NCBI GenBank assembly: GCA_023664605.1
Contig: JAMPFF010000017.1
Location: 1-53,093, forward strand
Source: Clostridium sp.
Lineage (GTDB): Bacteria; Bacillota; Clostridia; Lachnospirales; Lachnospiraceae
Reading direction: 5' to 3'
Length of the DNA: 53,093 nt
Shown here in pieces: positions 37,237 to 45,755 of this stretch. Each line of letters begins with the position of its first letter. Within the stretch, counting starts at the first letter, position 1. A program made the position numbers and the translations under genes. The notes under the pieces are model-generated. The model was not told where the DNA came from. It did no database searches and saw only the letters and a list, made by a program, of their open reading frames with translations.

Positions 37237-37265
37237 ATCATATAATAAATATTTTCTTTTTTCAA
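37237..37265 (-). promoter_or_regulatory. Promoter of the ECF operon
   Basis: On the minus strand TTGAAA (37265-37260), 17 bases and TATGAT (37242-37237) make a reasonable sigma-A-type promoter. It overlaps the last codons of the GH18 gene. Confidence 0.5.
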
Positions 37266-38962
37266 TCGTTATTCATGTAGTCCGCAATGACTTCCCATAC
37301 AATCGGCTTCTCCAATCCCAGCCGCCATTCCGCTACGCCGCCGATATGGTAATTCTCCATAACGTTCAATTTGACTTTAATCGACTCCTCGTCCTCAAGC
37401 CACACCTGGAAATAACTGTTGCCGGACTGATATTCCCCGTAATTCTGGCACGTTACCTCATCCCATTGTGCCACAACCGCATGGTTTGCCAGATATTCCT
37501 CCGCCATTTCCATACTGACGGACTGACTTGTCACCTCCGTTCCATTCGTTTCCCATATTCTCGTATAGAAAGGAATCGCATTTATCACTTTCTCCGGAGC
37601 CACTTCCTCTAACGTTTTGGAAATGCCGTCCTCCACATAGTTGATAGAGGCTACCGAACCTGCCTCCGTGCTGCTCCCGTGATGTTCGTCATATCCCATA
37701 ACAATGACATAGTCGGCGAACACGCCCTGTTCTTTCCTATGATAAAAGGTGTTATATCCTTTCGGCACATAATTATCTACCGATAAGACAATGCCGTTGG
37801 CCCGACAGGGAATAGAAAGTTCCCTGATAAACTCAATAAACGCTTCCCCCGCGTCAACGCTGATGCTTTCAAAATCAATATTAATGCCGTCCAAATCATA
37901 TTCCAGCGCTGTTGCTATCAGATTATCTATTAACTTCGTCCTTGAACTTGTCCTGCCAAGCAGTTCATACATATCAATCGTTTCCGATTCCGTAATATTA
38001 CTGATTAACGCCCACACTTCCAAACCCATGTCATGTGCCGTATTCACGTATTCTTTAGACGCAAGGCTTGTATAATCGCCCTCATTTCCCGTCAGAACAA
38101 ACCATGTGGGCGATATCACATTGACGCTCTGCGTCGGGGCAAGAACCGTCTTTAACGTATCATTCCCACCCATAGCATAAATCGCATGCCATGCAAGGTT
38201 AATCTTATAATCTCTCGTATTTCCGACAATCTCCGGTTCCACATAATCGCTCACCGCAACCGGCGATTCCGTATATTTCTCCGAAAGCCTTTTATTTTCC
38301 ACATAACCGATATAGGCATCCCGCGTCTTTACTTTTGTCCAGTTTTCCATTTCCTCCAGAATAATGACGCTGTCGCCTTTCGTCACATCCGTTAAAATAT
38401 CGCTCTTAATGCCGCCCTGATATCTGACCTGCGTATCTTTTGTAATATCCGCCGCCTGTCTTTCATTCCACTCAGTATATACCTGCATATGATAAGGCTG
38501 CGTAAAAAGCTCATAAGAAAAATTAGCGTATTTTTTCACAAAATCAACGGCCACATAGAGAACATCTCCTTCATATCTGGAAATGACATAACCGGCATCT
38601 TCCGTCATATCCCCGCCTATTGTATAAGTGGAAGAACCGATTTGCGTCCGGACAATGGAATCGGGCAGCACATAGAGTAAAAGTCCTTCCTGCTTATCTT
38701 CATAAAATCTATCGTTAAAATACAAATGCACCGTGGCAAAATCAAAATAACATACGTTATCCCATATTTTAGCATGTTCCTCTATCCGTTCATCCTGTAA
38801 AATAATCGGTACATCATCCGCTCCCGCAACTCCAAAGTATTCATCCAAATCGGCACGCTCTTTGGAATAAGAATATTTCTCTATCACTATCGCTCCAAAT
38901 CCTGCTGCCGCAATCACAATGATAAGGACGATCGCGACAAGTACCGGAATCATTTTTTTCAT
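37262..38962 (-). CDS. GH18-family glycosyl hydrolase with SH3-like domain
   Basis: A 566-residue protein anchored by an N-terminal helix (about residues 4-28). A ~150-residue beta-rich region, an SH3b-like domain (about 175-228, ...GGIKSDILTDVTKGDSVIIL) and a GH18 TIM barrel (about 248-560) follow. DGINIDFE (D358-E365) is the GH18 catalytic motif DxxDxDxE; E365 is the acid/base. Such YaaH/SleL-related proteins cut peptidoglycan or cortex GlcNAc bonds; the exact substrate is unknown. The protein would act outside the membrane. It has its own promoter. Confidence 0.9.
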   Translation of the reverse strand: MKKMIPVLVAIVLIIVIAAAGFGAIVIEKYSYSKERADLDEYFGVAGADDVPIILQDERIEEHAKIWDNVCYFDFATVHLYFNDRFYEDKQEGLLLYVLPDSIVRTQIGSSTYTIGGDMTEDAGYVISRYEGDVLYVAVDFVKKYANFSYELFTQPYHMQVYTEWNERQAADITKDTQVRYQGGIKSDILTDVTKGDSVIILEEMENWTKVKTRDAYIGYVENKRLSEKYTESPVAVSDYVEPEIVGNTRDYKINLAWHAIYAMGGNDTLKTVLAPTQSVNVISPTWFVLTGNEGDYTSLASKEYVNTAHDMGLEVWALISNITESETIDMYELLGRTSSRTKLIDNLIATALEYDLDGINIDFESISVDAGEAFIEFIRELSIPCRANGIVLSVDNYVPKGYNTFYHRKEQGVFADYVIVMGYDEHHGSSTEAGSVASINYVEDGISKTLEEVAPEKVINAIPFYTRIWETNGTEVTSQSVSMEMAEEYLANHAVVAQWDEVTCQNYGEYQSGNSYFQVWLEDEESIKVKLNVMENYHIGGVAEWRLGLEKPIVWEVIADYMNND

Positions 38963-38990
38963 CTATCCAGCTCCTTTCTGACCGTCCTTA

Positions 38991-39019
38991 ATTATAACAG
39001 ACTATTCCCCGGCCGTCAT
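38991..39019 (-). promoter_or_regulatory. Promoter of the GH18 gene
   Basis: On the minus strand ATGACG (39019-39014), a 17-base spacer and TATAAT (38996-38991) are followed about 30 bases later by the start codon, with AAAGGAG as ribosome site. Confidence 0.55.
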
Positions 39020-39436
39020 TATCATTTTTGACTTTTTTTGACCATTTTCGCAAATCAGTGAAAGAAGTGGGGGCCTCCTGTCCATATCTTTCCCATAATT
39101 CCATGATATCATTATGTCCGCGAAATTACAGTCTAACCATATTTTTTAAACCGCTGGCGTTCCAAAGGGATTTCCGTGATATTATAACAAACCGCTTCGG
39201 TTTAAAAACCTGATAAGACGCCGTATTTCAGCCTAAGACGCTCCTGACATGCTTAAAAATATAAAAATAACTGTATAACCTTTTCAATCATTGTGAATTA
39301 TAATTGTGAAAATAACGAATGAAAAAAATTATTCTATGACCAGACGCATAAGCCTGTAAGACTTTCTCATACTATATCAATAATCAAAATAGAATAAATA
39401 CTAGAAATAATATAGATAGGAGAGACAGAATATTTT
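39020..39436. other. 417-base AT-rich intergenic region
   Basis: No gene is supported here. The stretch is AT-rich with few open codons. It holds a short hairpin, AAACCG-CTT-CGGTTT, near 39189-39203, and repeated TTTGAC-like runs at 39027-39042. No RNA gene or transporter remnant was recognised. Confidence 0.5.
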
Positions 39437-39544
39437 ATGAAATTTATGCTTGCCTCCTTTCTTAGTTATATTTGTCAGGAGACATCTTGTGCCTATTATA
39501 GCCATAATTTTACAAAAAAGCAAGCAATTATTAAATTTTTTTAA
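39437..39544 (+). CDS. Possible 35-residue small ORF
   Basis: A short reading frame, starting MKFMLASFLSYICQE and ending with AIIKFF, has TAGGAG about 12 bases before its ATG. It has two cysteines (13 and 18) and a basic, hydrophobic end. Size and features could suit a small secreted or membrane peptide, but such a frame can occur by chance in AT-rich DNA. No promoter is clear. Confidence 0.25.
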   Translation: MKFMLASFLSYICQETSCAYYSHNFTKKQAIIKFF

Positions 39545-39561
39545 AGACTTTTGTCATACTA

Positions 39562-39649
39562 TTGACTTAAATTAATACAAAGTATAAGATACTTTTAAAA
39601 TGACATTATAATAAAAATTCACATAAATTAACAGTATCAGTATCTTATA
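39562..39649 (+). promoter_or_regulatory. mecA promoter flanked by an 11-base inverted repeat
   Basis: TTGACT (39562-39567), 17 bases and TAAGAT (39585-39590) could be a promoter; TATAAT at 39607-39612 is a second candidate -10. TATAAGATACT (39583-39593) recurs inverted as AGTATCTTATA (39639-39649), ending 16 bases before the mecA ATG. The two arms may be operator half-sites or a stem in the leader. Confidence 0.45.
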
Positions 39650-39665
39650 GTAAGGATGTGATATT

Positions 39666-40418
39666 ATGAAAATTGAAAAAGTAAATGAACATCAGATTCG
39701 CTGTACGCTCACAAGAGAGGACTTGGCGGACAGGGAATTAAAAATAAGCGAACTGGCATATGGTACGGAAAAGGCTAAAACCCTCTTTCGCGATATGATG
39801 CAGCAAGCCGCTTACGAATGCGGGTTTGAAGCGGAGGATATTCCACTTATGATAGAAGCGATTCCTCTCAACGCGGAGTGTATCGTTTTAATTATCACGA
39901 AAGTCGAAGACCCGGAAGAACTGGATACCCGTTTTTCCAAATTCGCTCCTTCCGTGCATGATGACGCTATGGATGACCATGAGGAACTTATGGAAGCATT
40001 TGCCGACAGCGCCGACGAAATGTTGGATATGCTGCGGAAAATGGACCAGCAGAGCCGCACCGGCGCCGCTTCGGAAGAGGAACATGCACATATGGCCCCG
40101 GCGAAAACTCCGGTTTCCCCGGTACACACCAACCGTATGTTTTCTTTTGCTTCCTTATCCGATGTGATAAGGCTTGCGCATGTTGCCGCACCGCTTTACC
40201 GTGGCGTAAATTCATTATATAAAAAAGAGACGGACGGTTCTTACCTTCTTCTCATCTCGCCCGCAAAGTTAAACGCCTCGGAATTTATCCGTATCTGCAA
40301 TATTTTCTCGGAATATGGCAGTTCAGAGCCTTTTTCTCCGGCAGTGGAATCCTATCTGGAGGAACATTGCGAGCCTGTGATTAAAGATAAAGCGATTCAG
40401 TCTCTGGCAGAGATTTAA
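39666..40418 (+). CDS. mecA: MecA-like adaptor protein
   Basis: A 250-residue cytoplasmic protein. The N-terminus, MKIEKVNEHQIRCTLTREDL, and the following LFRDMMQQAAYECGF are MecA signatures for target binding. A Glu/Asp- and Ala-rich linker (about 90-145) leads to the C-terminal domain (about 155-250, SFASLSDVIRLAHV), which binds the ClpC N-domain and middle domain. In Bacillus it delivers ComK and other targets to ClpCP. Here the targets are unknown. It is a single gene with AAGGA as ribosome site and a strong terminator. Confidence 0.9.
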   Translation: MKIEKVNEHQIRCTLTREDLADRELKISELAYGTEKAKTLFRDMMQQAAYECGFEAEDIPLMIEAIPLNAECIVLIITKVEDPEELDTRFSKFAPSVHDDAMDDHEELMEAFADSADEMLDMLRKMDQQSRTGAASEEEHAHMAPAKTPVSPVHTNRMFSFASLSDVIRLAHVAAPLYRGVNSLYKKETDGSYLLLISPAKLNASEFIRICNIFSEYGSSEPFSPAVESYLEEHCEPVIKDKAIQSLAEI

Positions 40419-40455
40419 AATAACACTTGGTATGATATTGAGCTGCTCTACTAAC

Positions 40456-40500
40456 AAAGCTCTAAGAAACTGCATCATGCAGCCTCTTAGAGCTTTTTAT
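40456..40500. terminator. Bidirectional terminator between mecA and the DUF1858 gene
   Basis: AAAGCTCTAAGA (40456-40467) pairs with TCTTAGAGCTTT (40485-40496), with a second inner stem around TGCATCATGCA, and a T-run follows on the plus strand. On the minus strand the T-run is shorter, so it is best for mecA. Confidence 0.8.
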
Positions 40501-40520
40501 TTGAGCCAAATCTCTTCACA

Positions 40521-40715
40521 CTATGATAACGCCGCAATCTGCGTCATCAACTCGTCAATATTCATGCCATGCACCATTGCAGCCTCTTCCAGAGACTCTC
40601 CCTGCGCGGACGGGCATCCTAAGCAGTGCATTCCCGCATTCATCAGAATCGGAGCAACGTCCGGATTCGTTCTTAAAATTTCACCGATTGTCATGTCCTT
40701 TGTAATATCAGCCAT
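40521..40715 (-). CDS. DUF1858 domain protein
   Basis: A 64-residue protein. [20 protein letters not shown] and the [19 protein letters not shown] block are the DUF1858 signature; the CxxC pair could bind metal or a cofactor. The family is common in anaerobes, and its function is not established. I chose ATG 40715, 7 bases after GGAGG; the longer frame begins with TTG inside the ribosome site. Confidence 0.88.
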   Translation of the reverse strand: MADITKDMTIGEILRTNPDVAPILMNAGMHCLGCPSAQGESLEEAAMVHGMNIDELMTQIAALS

Positions 40716-40834
40716 GTTTATACCTCCCAAAAATATTTTACAGTATCATTTTCCCCTACTGTATTTGTTTTATGCCATAAAGCTATAAATCCATGCTTAT
40801 ATAGTATAAGTCGAAAAGTCACTCGTTGCAAGTC

Positions 40835-42652
40835 TTAAATTGTTTCTCCATTGACCCTGATTACCTTATTCTTATTCTCATATTGCTTTGGTATGATAAA
40901 CTCCCATTCCGCGTTACCCTCAATATCCTCATTTATCTTTGTAAATCCCTGCAACGCATAGAAATCTCTTACCATGGCATTTTTCGCCGTCGGATAGTAA
41001 TATCCCTTGATACAATGTATGCCTTGCTCCCGGCATTTAGCGACAAGCTCGTCCATCATCGCATACTCCATATCCCTTTTTAAGACGCGGCAGCTCATAA
41101 GCCATAAATCAATATGAAACAGCGTCTCATCCGCTTTGTCTATATGCCCGAATACAACGGAGACGACTCCATTATCGCCAAATTTATCCTCCAGCTTTCC
41201 ATACAGCGTAATATAATCCGGGTCTTTTGCATATCCCTCGATATCCGTCTGCGTACAACGCTTTGTTGTTAAATTAAACTGATTGCTTTTATTGGTAAGC
41301 TGCGCGATACGAGCCATATACATCGGCACAAAAGGTTGAATTTCCGTCTCCATCTCTAAAGAACGCAGATAATCGGCATAGTCCGTATAACTTGCTTCCT
41401 GCTTTTTACGCTCTACATTCGCCTTATACATATCATTCCGCTTCAAATCATCTTCCGAAATATTTGTCACCTCAAAATATCCTGCCCTGTCAAGCAGTGT
41501 AATCATATGGGCGATATCGTCCACTTCCGGCGTTTTCACATCCGGAACCTGCGCGGAAACAATATGACGCTCCGCGGGATTATCATCCACAAAAACCAAA
41601 CTGTCCGTGCCAATATTTAATTCTCTGGCAATCTCTAAAATATTCTTATCTTTATTTTCCCAGTTTGCCTTTATAATAAGAAAATCCTCCGGTTTTAACA
41701 CGCTGTCCGGACGATTTAAGCCCGCCAGCGCATTTTCTTCATCATTTTTGGAATCAATCGTCAATAAAACTCCCAAGTCCTTATGCGCTTTCAGATACTT
41801 CTGAAATTCGCTGTACAACTGCCCGATGGAGCTTTCCTGACCGATTTCAATATTATCTGCGCCGTCGTCTCCTACAACGCCGCCCCAGAGCGTATTGTCC
41901 AAATCCAATACGAAAGCTTTCTGGTTTTTCCCATAGATGGATTTAATAACATTTGCTATGTTATATGCAAGCTCCGGTATCGCCTGAAGCGCGCAGGCAT
42001 ACTTATACATATGCCAATAAAATGGGTCCGCCCACTTTTGCAGTCCGTAGCAGGACGCCATATAGTTAATGTCGTTGATATAAAAATTATTATGTGCCTG
42101 CGCATATGCCGCAAACTTTGCATTCAGTCTGTTAATAAAGTTCAATCGCCCATGAGAATCGGAAAAATCGGAATTTCCCAGCAAACGATAAAATGGCGGT
42201 TCAAAATTATTCTGAATCACCGGACATTGATAAACATTCTCAATCTTATCCCACATCTGCTCATATGGTTGATACGCCGCTTCAAGTAATTCTTCTATCT
42301 GTTCATTTGTACTCCGCAGCGTTGGAAAATCTTTGATATTTCTCGTACTTGTATGAATAAAAATGATGTCAGGATGAAATTGCATCAGTTCCGGATTATC
42401 AAACATCACATCCTGCCAATACTGATTATATTCCGACTCATAGAAAACAGGTGTTATTTCTGCATTGAGCAAAAATAGTTCTAATATCTCTTTAATATCA
42501 TGCGTAGTAGAACCACCCAGAATGGCAATACGCTTAGAAATATAAGGTTTGCCATTCTGTGCCGCTCCACTTTGGGCTAAAAGTTCTTTTTTAAGGGCTT
42601 TTCGCTTTTTTAAAATATATTCTGCATCAAAAGGATATTCTAGTTCTTTCAC
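40835..42652 (-). CDS. FkbH-like HAD-IIIC protein
   Basis: A 605-residue protein of three parts. Residues ~38-230 are an SGNH-like domain (RIAILGGSTTHDIKEIL). The HAD-IIIC phosphatase domain starts with VLDLDNTLWGGVVGDDG (D250 and D252 catalytic) and includes TIDSKNDEENA and LVFVDDNPAERH. The C-terminal ~200 residues look GNAT-like (MARIAQLTNKSNQFNLTTKR). FkbH proteins load a glyceryl unit from 1,3-bisphosphoglycerate onto an acyl carrier protein in polyketide pathways. No ACP, oxidoreductase or synthase genes are adjacent, so its partner is unknown. Confidence 0.88.
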   Translation of the reverse strand: MKELEYPFDAEYILKKRKALKKELLAQSGAAQNGKPYISKRIAILGGSTTHDIKEILELFLLNAEITPVFYESEYNQYWQDVMFDNPELMQFHPDIIFIHTSTRNIKDFPTLRSTNEQIEELLEAAYQPYEQMWDKIENVYQCPVIQNNFEPPFYRLLGNSDFSDSHGRLNFINRLNAKFAAYAQAHNNFYINDINYMASCYGLQKWADPFYWHMYKYACALQAIPELAYNIANVIKSIYGKNQKAFVLDLDNTLWGGVVGDDGADNIEIGQESSIGQLYSEFQKYLKAHKDLGVLLTIDSKNDEENALAGLNRPDSVLKPEDFLIIKANWENKDKNILEIARELNIGTDSLVFVDDNPAERHIVSAQVPDVKTPEVDDIAHMITLLDRAGYFEVTNISEDDLKRNDMYKANVERKKQEASYTDYADYLRSLEMETEIQPFVPMYMARIAQLTNKSNQFNLTTKRCTQTDIEGYAKDPDYITLYGKLEDKFGDNGVVSVVFGHIDKADETLFHIDLWLMSCRVLKRDMEYAMMDELVAKCREQGIHCIKGYYYPTAKNAMVRDFYALQGFTKINEDIEGNAEWEFIIPKQYENKNKVIRVNGETI

Positions 42653-42843
42653 TGGCTTTCTCCTATTTTATAACATATGTTACAATCCATATTGTACCAT
42701 ATTGTCATAATTATGCAAGGAAAAGCCCGGATTCAGATAATAAATTCCCTTGAAAAATCCCGCTATTTTTTTCTTTCATACAAATTTCACAAAAAATTAC
42801 AAAAAAATTCATATTATGTATGCGAAAAAGTACAATGCCCGAC
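42653..42843. other. Non-coding region between the divergent FkbH-like and pfl genes
   Basis: This is the distal half of a 315-base gap and is strongly A+T-rich. It contains ATAACATATGTTACA, a near-palindrome close to the FkbH-like start codon (about 42671-42685), and A/T runs at 42760-42810. No gene is supported. Confidence 0.5.
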
Positions 42844-42873
42844 TTGACGTATCTCGGCTTTTTAACATATAAT
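42844..42873 (+). promoter_or_regulatory. Promoter of the pfl operon
   Basis: TTGACG (42844-42849) and TATAAT (42868-42873) are 18 bases apart. Transcription would start near 42880, giving a leader of about 88 bases before pflB. No clear Rex or FNR-type operator was recognised. Confidence 0.75.
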
Positions 42874-42899
42874 AAGTGTACGGTACAAGTATGGTTTTA

Positions 42900-42924
42900 A
42901 GCATATTTTCCCATAAAATATGCT
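42900..42924 (+). promoter_or_regulatory. Hairpin in the pflB leader
   Basis: A perfect 10-bp A/T-rich stem, AGCATATTTT (42900-42909) with AAAATATGCT (42915-42924), encloses a CCCAT loop. It lies 27 bases before the ribosome site. It lacks a T-run and could stabilise the mRNA or mark an operator. Confidence 0.5.
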
Positions 42925-42967
42925 AAATATATTAATCAATATTATTAAAATAGGAGGCTATTTCAAA

Positions 42968-45007
42968 ATGAGACCAGAATGGAAAGATTTTGTAGGCGGC
43001 AAATGGGAAAATGAAGTTAATGTGCGCGACTTCATCCAGAAAAACTATCATCTCTATGAAGGTGATGAGTCTTTCTTAGCCGGCCCTACACAAAACACAA
43101 AAGACTTATGGGCGCAGGTTCTTGATTTACAGAAACAGGAACGTGAGGCAGGCGGTGTACTTGACATGGACACCAAAGTTATTTCCACTATCACATCCCA
43201 CGGACCGGGATATCTGGACAAGAGCAAAGAGAAAATCGTTGGTTTCCAGACAGACAAACCTTTCAAACGTTCCTTACAGCCTTACGGCGGTATCAGAATG
43301 GCAGAGAAAGCTTGCTCTGACAATGGTTATGAAGTTGACCCTGAAATCAGTGAGTTCTTCTCCACACACAGAAAAACACACAATGCAGGCTGCTTCGACG
43401 CTTACAATCAGGAAATGAGAGCATGCCGTTCCTCCCATATCATCACAGGTCTTCCGGATGCTTATGGACGTGGACGTATCATCGGCGACTACAGACGTGT
43501 CGCTCTGTATGGTATTGATTACTTAATCGAAGACAAACAGGCTCAGAAAGATTCTACAGGACGTGTTATGACAGATGATGTTATCCGTCTTCGTGAAGAA
43601 CTCTCCGAGCAGATGGTTGCTCTTAAATTAATGAAAGAAATGGCTGCTTCTTATGGCTGCGACATTTCCAAACCTGCTACTAACGTACAGGAAGCTATTC
43701 AGGCAACTTACTTCGGTTATCTGTGTGCTGTTAAGGAGCAGAACGGCGCTGCTATGTCTCTCGGACGTACTTCTACATTCCTTGACTGCTATGCAGAAAG
43801 AGACTTGGCAAACGGTACATTCACAGAAGAGCAGATTCAGGAATTTGTTGACCACTTCATCATGAAGCTGCGTCTGATTAAATTCGCTCGTACACCGGAA
43901 TACAATCAGATTTTCGCTGGCGACCCGGTATGGGTAACAGAATCCCTCGGCGGTGTTGGCGTTGACGGACGTCCGTTAGTATCCAAGATGAGCTTCCGTT
44001 ATCTGCACACATTGACAAACCTTGGACCTTCTCCGGAACCGAACTTAACAGTTCTCTGGTCTACAAGGCTTCCTGAGAACTGGAAGAAATACTGCGCTAA
44101 GATGTCTATCCAGACTTCTTCCATCCAGTATGAGAACGACGACTTAATGAGAGTAACACACGGTGATGACTACGGTATCGCTTGCTGTGTATCTTCTATG
44201 GTTATCGGTAAAGAAATGCAGTTCTTCGGCGCACGTGCAAACCTTGCAAAATGTCTGCTCTACGCGTTAAACGGCGGTGTTGACGAAGTTACCAAGAAAC
44301 AAGTTGGACCGAAATATCGTCCTGTTGCCGGTGATGTACTTGACTATGATGATGTATATGACAAATTTATGGATATGATGGAGTGGCAGGCAGATGTATA
44401 TGTAAATACATTGAACATCATCCACTACATGCACGACAAATACTGCTATGAAAGAGCAGAGATGGCTCTTCATGACAGAGACGTAAAACGCTACTTCGCA
44501 ACAGGTGTAGCTGGTCTGTCTATCGTAGCTGACTCCTTATCAGCTATCAAATATGCAAAGGTTGAGCCGATTAGAGATGAAGACGGTATCATCGTTGACT
44601 TCAAGACAACCGGCGACTTCCCGAAATATGGTAATGATGATGACCGTGTTGATACGATTGCACAGGATATCGTGCATAAGTTCATGACGGCAATCAGAAG
44701 ACATCATACCTACAGAAACGGTGTTCCTACAACTTCTATCCTTACTATTACTTCCAACGTAACTTACGGTAAGGCTACAGGTAATACACCTGATGGACGT
44801 AGAAAAGGACAGCCGTTCGCTCCGGGCGCTAACCCGATGCACGGACGTGATACTCACGGTGCAGTAGCTTCCTTATCTTCCGTATCCAAACTTCCGTTCA
44901 AGGATGCACAGGATGGTATCTCCAACACATTTACCATCATTCCTGGCGCACTTGGTAAAGAAGACAAGGTATTTGCAGGAGATATTGAGGTAGACCTCAA
45001 CAAATAG
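42968..45007 (+). CDS. pflB: Pyruvate formate-lyase catalytic core lacking the glycyl-radical domain
   Basis: A 679-residue protein; a full PFL is about 740-760. PFL turns pyruvate and CoA into acetyl-CoA and formate. The catalytic Cys pair is C406-C407 in [11 protein letters not shown]; the substrate Arg regions and [17 protein letters not shown] are present. The sequence ends GDIEVDLNK just where the C-terminal glycyl-radical domain normally begins. That domain is a separate gene at 45262. The start is ATG 42968, 10 bases after AGGAGG; a longer frame to 42920 lies in the leader hairpin. Codon use is strongly optimised (few rare codons), suggesting high expression. Confidence 0.94.
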   Translation: MRPEWKDFVGGKWENEVNVRDFIQKNYHLYEGDESFLAGPTQNTKDLWAQVLDLQKQEREAGGVLDMDTKVISTITSHGPGYLDKSKEKIVGFQTDKPFKRSLQPYGGIRMAEKACSDNGYEVDPEISEFFSTHRKTHNAGCFDAYNQEMRACRSSHIITGLPDAYGRGRIIGDYRRVALYGIDYLIEDKQAQKDSTGRVMTDDVIRLREELSEQMVALKLMKEMAASYGCDISKPATNVQEAIQATYFGYLCAVKEQNGAAMSLGRTSTFLDCYAERDLANGTFTEEQIQEFVDHFIMKLRLIKFARTPEYNQIFAGDPVWVTESLGGVGVDGRPLVSKMSFRYLHTLTNLGPSPEPNLTVLWSTRLPENWKKYCAKMSIQTSSIQYENDDLMRVTHGDDYGIACCVSSMVIGKEMQFFGARANLAKCLLYALNGGVDEVTKKQVGPKYRPVAGDVLDYDDVYDKFMDMMEWQADVYVNTLNIIHYMHDKYCYERAEMALHDRDVKRYFATGVAGLSIVADSLSAIKYAKVEPIRDEDGIIVDFKTTGDFPKYGNDDDRVDTIAQDIVHKFMTAIRRHHTYRNGVPTTSILTITSNVTYGKATGNTPDGRRKGQPFAPGANPMHGRDTHGAVASLSSVSKLPFKDAQDGISNTFTIIPGALGKEDKVFAGDIEVDLNK

Positions 45008-45018
45008 GGTGGATGTAT

Positions 45019-45222
45019 ATGGACGAGAATCAAATGATTGATGATTTTGTGAAGATGTTGGATGCGGGTATGGCACAGGGCGTTGGACATGTAAACGTCG
45101 ATGTTGACAATGAAACTGACGCCGCTAAGAAAGTACAGACAATGGGTTGTACGGATTGTTCCAGAACCCCGTTAGCTTGCAGCGTTCCAACTTTAGAGCA
45201 AGGTCTGGACGACTTCCACTAA
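45019..45222 (+). CDS. Small Cys-containing protein between the PFL core and the glycyl-radical protein
   Basis: A 67-residue protein. Residues ~5-31 (QMIDDFVKMLDAGMAQGVGH and on to NVDVDN) align with residues 6-32 of the glycyl-radical protein encoded next ([20 protein letters not shown]), about 9 identities in 23. The two then diverge: it lacks the RVSGYAV radical loop and carries C44, C47 and C54 (GCTDCSRTPLAC). It may be a diverged duplicate of the start of the radical domain. The ribosome site AGGGTGG gives 6 bases to ATG 45019 and none to ATG 45013. No function is known to me. Confidence 0.85.
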   Translation: MDENQMIDDFVKMLDAGMAQGVGHVNVDVDNETDAAKKVQTMGCTDCSRTPLACSVPTLEQGLDDFH

Positions 45223-45261
45223 ACGATAAGAAAAATAATAAATTTAAAGGAGGAATTTATC

Positions 45262-45504
45262 ATGGCAGCAAATACAGCTCAAGTTGATAACTTAGTATCT
45301 TTATTAGATGGTTACGCAACCAAAGGCGGTCATCATCTTAATGTAAATGTACTGAACAGAGATACTTTATTAGACGCTCAGAAACATCCTGAGAATTATC
45401 CTCAGTTGACAATCCGCGTTTCCGGTTATGCAGTAAACTTCATCAAATTAACACCGGAACAGCAGGCTGACGTTATCTCTCGTACATTCCATGAGAGCAT
45501 CTAA
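45262..45504 (+). CDS. grcA: Stand-alone glycyl-radical domain protein, GrcA-like
   Basis: An 80-residue protein that equals the missing end of [23 protein letters not shown] is the PFL region after the core, and [18 protein letters not shown] is the radical loop, with G55 the radical-bearing residue. E. coli GrcA (YfiD) is a spare radical domain for oxygen-damaged PFL; here the core has none of its own, so this protein probably supplies it in trans. AAGGAGG is 7 bases before the start. Shared transcription with pflB and the 67-residue gene is expected; a terminator follows. Confidence 0.9.
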   Translation: MAANTAQVDNLVSLLDGYATKGGHHLNVNVLNRDTLLDAQKHPENYPQLTIRVSGYAVNFIKLTPEQQADVISRTFHESI

Positions 45505-45522
45505 TCAGATGAAATAATCCAG

Positions 45523-45561
45523 ACAGGGCTTTGAAAAAGTTTTTCAAAGCCCTGTTTTTAT
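45523..45561 (+). terminator. Terminator after the glycyl-radical protein gene
   Basis: A perfect 15-bp stem, ACAGGGCTTTGAAAA (45523-45537) with TTTTCAAAGCCCTGT (45541-45555), is followed by a T-run. It would separate the pfl structural genes from the activase at least in part. Confidence 0.92.
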
Positions 45562-45596
45562 CTGGTTTTTTTGCCCAGCACGGGTTATACTATATA

Positions 45597-45698
45597 CGAG
45601 AAAATCGCTACGCAATTATCCACGAGAAAATCGCTACGCAATTATCCACGAGAAAATCGCTACGCGATTATCTCGGGAAGAATGTTTTGCATTCTTCC
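45597..45698. repeat. Three tandem 26-base palindromic repeats and a flanking hairpin
   Basis: CGAGAAAATCGCTACGCAAT-type units are at 45597-45622, 45623-45648 and 45649-45675; the third is a fuller palindrome (CGAGAAAATCGC and GCGATTATCTCG). They are followed by GGAAGAATG/CATTCTTCC (about 45676-45698). Downstream of the hairpin the sequence GGAATTTCTTATTATATA recurs in slightly altered form by the copy at 51697. The units resemble REP-like mobile palindromes; head-to-tail copies with no spacer are not a CRISPR. Confidence 0.75.
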
Positions 45699-45755
45699 GC
45701 TCTTTGGAGGAATTTCTTATTATATAAAACTTTAACAGAAAGAGGGCGTTACATT

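Noticed and set aside
44990-45510. Frameshift or sequencing error splitting a normal pflB
   Set aside because: Three ORFs each have separate starts and ribosome sites, and the middle one encodes a diverged sequence with its own cysteines that no single frameshift could join to the radical domain.
45597-45675. Small CRISPR-like array of three repeats
   Set aside because: The units are contiguous with no spacers, are palindromic, and no cas genes are present.
45531-45755. N-terminal 75-residue extension of PflA
   Set aside because: The extra frame crosses a strong terminator and the tandem repeats and has no ribosome site. PflA homology starts at the ATG at 45756, which follows AGAGGG.
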